Made by a program: the position numbers and the translations under genes. Shown here piece after piece: positions 8,028 to 10,148 of a stretch of 10,148 nt of DNA. The stretch lies in contig JABEUK010000053.1 in NCBI GenBank assembly GCA_013044425.1, positions 1 through 10,148 of the forward strand, read 5' to 3'. Source of the DNA: Thermoplasmata archaeon. Lineage in GTDB: Archaea > Thermoplasmatota > Thermoplasmata > Lutacidiplasmatales > UBA184. Within the stretch, counting starts at the first letter, position 1, and every line of letters starts with the position of its first letter. The notes beneath the pieces are model-generated. The model searched no databases, had not been told where the DNA came from, and worked only from the letters and a program-made list of their open reading frames with translations.

Positions 8028-8500
8028 GGCATCTCTCCGTGGATCCTGCGCACGGCTCGCACGATCGCGGCGTATCCGGTACAGCGACAGAGATTCCCGC
8101 CCAGGTCCTCGAGGAGTTCCTCGGCGGATGCTTCCGTTCCGCGCTCCTTGAGCAGAGAGGTGAGGGCGACCACGAAGCCCGGGGTGCAGTACCCGCATTG
8201 CAGCGCACCCTCCGCCTCGAACGCCGCACGCACCCTAGCCCCCGCGGGGTCTCCCTCCAACCCTTCCACGGTCGTGACCGCGGCGCCCGCGAATTCGTGC
8301 GTGAGGGCGAGGCACGAAAGGACGCTTCGGCCGTCGATGAGAACGGTGCAGGCACCGCACTCCCCCGTTCGGCACCCCTCCTTCGTTCCCGGGAGCCCGA
8401 GGCGCCAGCGCACGGTGTCGAGCAGGCGCTCGTCGACCGGGACCGGGGTCAGGTCGACCGGGGCGGCGTTGACCGTGAGGCGCGCGGGGGAGGCGGTCAC
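8024..8500 (-). CDS. Molybdenum hydroxylase [2Fe-2S] small subunit (CoxS/XdhC-like)
   Basis: Electron-transfer subunit carrying two [2Fe-2S] clusters between the molybdopterin site and FAD. It has 158 residues, the usual size of CoxS-type subunits. The plant-ferredoxin cluster is C43, C48, C51 and C63 (EGCRTGECGACTVLIDG, then SCLA). The second, all-helical cluster is C102, C105, C138 and C140 (QCGYCTPGFV and GNLCRCTGY). All eight ligands have canonical spacing. The GTG start at 8500 overlaps the FAD-subunit TGA, and its own TGA overlaps the large-subunit GTG, so both junctions are 4-base GTGA overlaps; strong translational coupling and fixed stoichiometry are likely. No clear Shine-Dalgarno precedes the GTG. 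The frame stays open upstream to 9184, but that part is a shadow of the FAD subunit. There is no Tat signal, which is normal because these enzymes are usually cytoplasmic or membrane-associated through partners. Confidence 0.95.
   Translation of the reverse strand: MTASPARLTVNAAPVDLTPVPVDERLLDTVRWRLGLPGTKEGCRTGECGACTVLIDGRSVLSCLALTHEFAGAAVTTVEGLEGDPAGARVRAAFEAEGALQCGYCTPGFVVALTSLLKERGTEASAEELLEDLGGNLCRCTGYAAIVRAVRRIHGEMP
8035..8038 (-). promoter_or_regulatory. Shine-Dalgarno that fixes the GTG start of the large subunit
   Basis: GGAG on the minus strand ends seven bases before the GTG at 8027, inside the end of the small-subunit gene. It decides for the overlapping GTG rather than any of the upstream in-frame codons as the start of the molybdopterin subunit. 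Confidence 0.6.
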
Positions 8501-9354
8501 GGAGCCCCCGAAGGGGACGGACGCGACCCCGCCGCCCGAACGGCGCGTTGGAGGAGGATCGCGACGAGCTGACGGCGGTACGCTTCGCTCGCACGCCGAT
8601 CGGTCGAGAACGGTACCCGCATCGACGCCTCCTGAGCGGCCGCCCGGAGCTCCGCGGCGTCCGGCGAAGGCCCCGAGAGGAGGCGCTCGGCCTGGGGAAG
8701 GAGCACGGGCCGCGGGACGACACCGCCGACCGCGATCCTCCACTCCTTCCGAGTCGGCGAGTACGCGACCGCCACGCCCACCTGCGAGATGTCGTTCGCG
8801 GGCCGGACCCGTTGCCACAGGAAGGCCGATGGGCGGGCCTCGGGGATCGCGATCGACCGGATCAGTTCGCCCGGTCCGAGGGCGGTCGTGCGAGAGGCCC
8901 GAACGAACTGATCGACCGGAAGGGACCGCTCGCCCTGGATCCCGACGATATCGACCTCGCCGTCGAGCGCGAGGAGGATCGGAACGAGATCCGACGCGGG
9001 CGAGCTGCGCCCGAGATTCCCGCCGAGGGTGGCCCGGTGGCGCAGCGCGACGCTGCCGACCGCTCGCACCGCCTGCCACAGGCCGGGGATGCGGCGCCGC
9101 AGGTCCGGATCGCTCTCCAACGTTCGAAGGGGGAGCGTGCTTCCGATCCGCAGCGACTCGCCGGCCCAGGAGAGCGTCCGCCACGGGAGGTGTCGGAGCG
9201 AGATGACCCGCTGGGGAGGGATCCGCCGGCTCTCCAGCTCGAAGAGCGCGTCGGTGCCTCCCGCTACGATCACCGTCTCGCCGGGCTCGCCTTGCCGCAG
9301 GGCCGCCAACGCCTCATCGGTGGTGGAGGGCTGAACGAACGAGAACGCAGGCAT
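8497..9354 (-). CDS. Molybdenum hydroxylase FAD-binding subunit (CoxM-like)
   Basis: FAD subunit that receives electrons from the [2Fe-2S] subunit and passes them to an acceptor (quinone, NAD or oxygen; not decidable here). Taking ATG at 9354 gives 285 residues, beginning MPAFSFVQPSTTDEALAAL, the usual CoxM opening. A TTG in frame at 9369 would add five residues but matches the family less well. FAD-binding motifs: VAGGTDAL at 30-37 and TLGGNLGRSSPASDLVP at 109-125, which replaces the common TIGGN-ASPASD. The C-terminal CoxM-C region ends with a RASEAYRRQLVAILLQRA helix at 254-271. Gene order medium-small-large is canonical for this enzyme class. It is the first gene of the minus-strand run, with a 102-base divergent space upstream. 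No good Shine-Dalgarno precedes the ATG, so a leaderless or short-leader mRNA is possible. Confidence 0.93.
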   Translation of the reverse strand: MPAFSFVQPSTTDEALAALRQGEPGETVIVAGGTDALFELESRRIPPQRVISLRHLPWRTLSWAGESLRIGSTLPLRTLESDPDLRRRIPGLWQAVRAVGSVALRHRATLGGNLGRSSPASDLVPILLALDGEVDIVGIQGERSLPVDQFVRASRTTALGPGELIRSIAIPEARPSAFLWQRVRPANDISQVGVAVAYSPTRKEWRIAVGGVVPRPVLLPQAERLLSGPSPDAAELRAAAQEASMRVPFSTDRRASEAYRRQLVAILLQRAVRAAGSRPSPSGAP

Positions 9355-9406
9355 TCCGGTTCGTCCCAAGGTCGATTTTGGGATATCGTTTGGTACGGAT
9401 CCGGGC

Positions 9407-9434
9407 CTCGGAGGTCGCCGCCTTTAACTCCGAG
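9407..9434. repeat. 7-bp inverted repeat flanking the TATA candidate (possible operator)
   Basis: CTCGGAG (9407-9413) and CTCCGAG (9428-9434) are perfect inverted copies separated by 14 bases that contain the TTTAA. Binding across it would block promoter access, so it could be the autoregulatory site of the neighbouring winged-helix protein. A 7-bp repeat of GC-rich sequence can arise by chance in about 100 bases, so this is only a candidate. Confidence 0.3.
9423..9428 (+). promoter_or_regulatory. Candidate TATA box for the winged-helix gene
   Basis: TTTAAC in a very GC-rich setting, centred about 32 bases before the ATG at 9457. Archaeal TATA boxes sit about 26 bases before the transcription start, which would place the start near 9451 and give a leader of about six bases. 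No Shine-Dalgarno precedes the ATG, in keeping with a near-leaderless mRNA. Positional evidence only. Confidence 0.4.
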
Positions 9435-9456
9435 CAGGTCTCTCGCCCCCGAGCCG

Positions 9457-9981
9457 ATGCCTTTCGAGCTCTCGCTTCGCTACAGCACGCCTCTGAGTCC
9501 GATCACGGACGTGGACGAAGTGCTCCGCGAGTTCCTCCGGCTGGTGGGCTATCTACCGGAGGGCGAGGAGGGCCGCGGGACCGAGGGCCCGATCGCCTCG
9601 AGCCTGGCCTACCGCTTGGTGCGGGAGTGCTTCCTGCGCGATCCCAATCGACCGTGGTACGTCGAGGAACTGACGGCGGTGCTGAGGACCTCGAAGCCGA
9701 CCGTCTACCGCCATATCAACAAGCTCAAGTCGCTCGACCTCCTGGAGGAAATCGGAGGCGCGAACGACGCCGGCAAGGGTCGCAAAGCCTACCGGATCCG
9801 CTACGGCAACGTCGCCGAGGCCTGGAACATCACCGAAGCCCATGCCCAGAACGCTCTCCGACGCTACCGGGAGACCGTGAATCACTTGCAGCGGCTCATC
9901 GAGCAAGGAAAGACGGCGCCGACGCCGGAGAAGATCGCGCCGGCCCCCAAGGCCCCGAGCGCTCGCGGAGGGTCGCGATGA
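9457..9981 (+). CDS. Winged helix-turn-helix transcriptional regulator (ArsR/MarR-like fold)
   Basis: Probable DNA-binding regulator of 174 residues; family below the fold level not recognised. ATG at 9457 was chosen because the sequence upstream is intergenic and a TATA candidate sits at the right distance. Residues 1-45 are a conserved-looking N-terminal helix region (ITDVDEVLREFLRLVGYL at 16-33). A winged helix spans about 46-116: SSLAYRLVRECFLRDPNRPW, then WYVEELTAVL, and a recognition helix around TSKPTVYRHINKLKSLDLL (78-96), with a Gly-rich wing (GGANDAGKGRKAYRIRY, 100-116). Residues 122-150 form a likely amphipathic dimerisation helix, followed by a Pro/Ala/Lys-rich tail. No Cys pair or His cluster for metal binding is seen, so metal sensing is not indicated. 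It is divergent to the hydroxylase run, a common place for its regulator, but its ATGA overlap with the next gene suggests it may instead belong with that one. Confidence 0.82.
   Translation: MPFELSLRYSTPLSPITDVDEVLREFLRLVGYLPEGEEGRGTEGPIASSLAYRLVRECFLRDPNRPWYVEELTAVLRTSKPTVYRHINKLKSLDLLEEIGGANDAGKGRKAYRIRYGNVAEAWNITEAHAQNALRRYRETVNHLQRLIEQGKTAPTPEKIAPAPKAPSARGGSR
9967..9971 (+). promoter_or_regulatory. Strong Shine-Dalgarno for the downstream hypothetical gene
   Basis: GGAGG followed by six bases and then ATG at 9978. It lies inside the last codons of the regulator gene and is the best ribosome binding site in the window. It supports the overlapping ATG as a genuine start. Confidence 0.7.
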
Positions 9982-10148
9982 CCACCCCGAGCTCGGAGGC
10001 GGAGAAGATCCTCCCGGTGACGCTCACGAACCGCTCCCACGTGCGCGTCCGCTCCGCCGGCCCGAAGGACGAGGCGCTCGAATCGGTGGGCCTCTTCCGC
10101 GGCCTGATCTCCGTCGGGGGAGAGAGCTCCCTCGCCATCGAGCTCAAC
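9978..10148 (+). CDS. Hypothetical protein, N-terminal 57 residues only (runs off window)
   Basis: Not recognised. The ATG overlaps the TGA of the regulator (ATGA), with GGAGG six bases upstream, and the frame stays open for 57 codons to the window edge. The visible part starts MTTPSSEAEKILPVTLTNRS and continues with short hydrophobic stretches around GLFRGLISVGGESSLAIELN, consistent with beta strands of a soluble domain. No signal peptide, membrane segment or metal motif is visible. Because it is translationally coupled to the winged-helix protein, the two probably share a task; what that is cannot be told from this fragment. Confidence 0.7.
   Translation, partial: MTTPSSEAEKILPVTLTNRSHVRVRSAGPKDEALESVGLFRGLISVGGESSLAIELN

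Larger units (their letters stand above)
9355..9456. promoter_or_regulatory. Divergent intergenic promoter region between hydroxylase operon and regulator
   Basis: The only real intergenic space in the window, 102 bases between divergently transcribed genes. It must hold the start site for the seven-gene minus-strand run and probably that for the regulator. The most AT-rich stretch is 9373-9393 (around CGATTTTGGGATATCGTTTG). On the minus strand, CAAAATC (9374-9380) or CGATATCC (9381-9388) lies 20-34 bases before the coxM-like ATG, the distance expected of an archaeal TATA box for a leaderless or short-leader transcript. None is a strong consensus, so the exact element is unsure. Confidence 0.55.

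Noticed and set aside
8028..8198. 57-residue N-terminal extension of the large subunit
   Set aside because: Overlaps the whole cluster-II part of the small subunit, is low in complexity, and a GTG with Shine-Dalgarno at 8027 gives the expected N-terminus.
5839..8355. 838-codon minus-strand frame overlapping the hydroxylase large subunit
   Set aside because: Arg/Pro-rich translation without motifs; the other minus-strand frame carries the GGFGGK and GAKGLGE motifs.
8501..9184. N-terminal extension of the small subunit frame
   Set aside because: Lies entirely over the FAD subunit in another frame and has no homology-like features; the GTG at 8500 gives a normal 158-residue CoxS-type protein.
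5829..9354. Calling the trimer a carbon monoxide dehydrogenase (coxMSL)
   Set aside because: The active-site Cys loop that defines form I CoxL is absent and no cox maturation genes are present, so only the enzyme family is called.
5829..9354. Calling the trimer xanthine dehydrogenase because of the neighbouring purP
   Set aside because: The Glu following GGFGGK and the Phe of the RGFG loop, both used for purine binding, are missing.
8548..9456. Upstream extension of the winged-helix frame
   Set aside because: It is antisense to the FAD subunit; the ATG at 9457 with a TATA candidate upstream marks the gene start.
1..10148. tRNA, rRNA, CRISPR, IS elements, prophage or toxin-antitoxin genes
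   Set aside because: None seen: coding sequence fills almost the whole window, and no direct repeats, transposase motifs or tRNA-like folds were noticed.

Overview
The window looks like chromosomal DNA from a high-GC archaeon (GC roughly two thirds by eye). The best lineage marker is a full-length PurP, a formate-dependent purine enzyme found almost only in archaea. Sparse Shine-Dalgarno motifs, a TATA-like element about 30 bases before a start codon and many GTG/TGA overlaps fit this. A high-GC, aerobic or microaerobic Thermoplasmata-type lineage is my guess; the sequence does not prove it.

Layout. Bases 1-1621 (+) hold most of a family X DNA polymerase (PolX), cut at its N-terminus by the window edge. 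Its polymerase core is intact, but its C-terminal PHP nuclease domain has lost several metal ligands. Convergent to it, and sharing a CTAG with its stop codon, is a run of seven genes on the minus strand from 9354 down to 1618. In transcription order these are the FAD, [2Fe-2S] and molybdopterin subunits of a xanthine dehydrogenase/CO dehydrogenase-family hydroxylase, then purP, gcvT, nadC and nadA. Gaps between them are only -4, -4, 13, 1, 25 and 32 bases, so one transcript is likely. A 102-base divergent region (9355-9456) separates this run from a winged-helix regulator (9457-9981, +). The regulator overlaps by ATGA the start of an unrecognised gene that runs off the right edge.

How the genes fit together. 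NadA and NadC carry out the last two steps from iminoaspartate to nicotinate mononucleotide. PurP makes FAICAR in purine synthesis, and GcvT is the folate-linked T protein of glycine cleavage. All four are one-carbon, purine or pyridine-nucleotide metabolism. The hydroxylase in front of them acts on an unknown substrate: its large subunit lacks the active-site Cys of form I CO dehydrogenase and the Glu after GGFGGK that xanthine dehydrogenase uses for purine binding. A purine- or pyridine-type heterocycle is an attractive but unproven guess from the neighbourhood.

No tRNA, rRNA, CRISPR, insertion sequence or phage gene was seen. No gene-free stretch exceeds about 100 bases.
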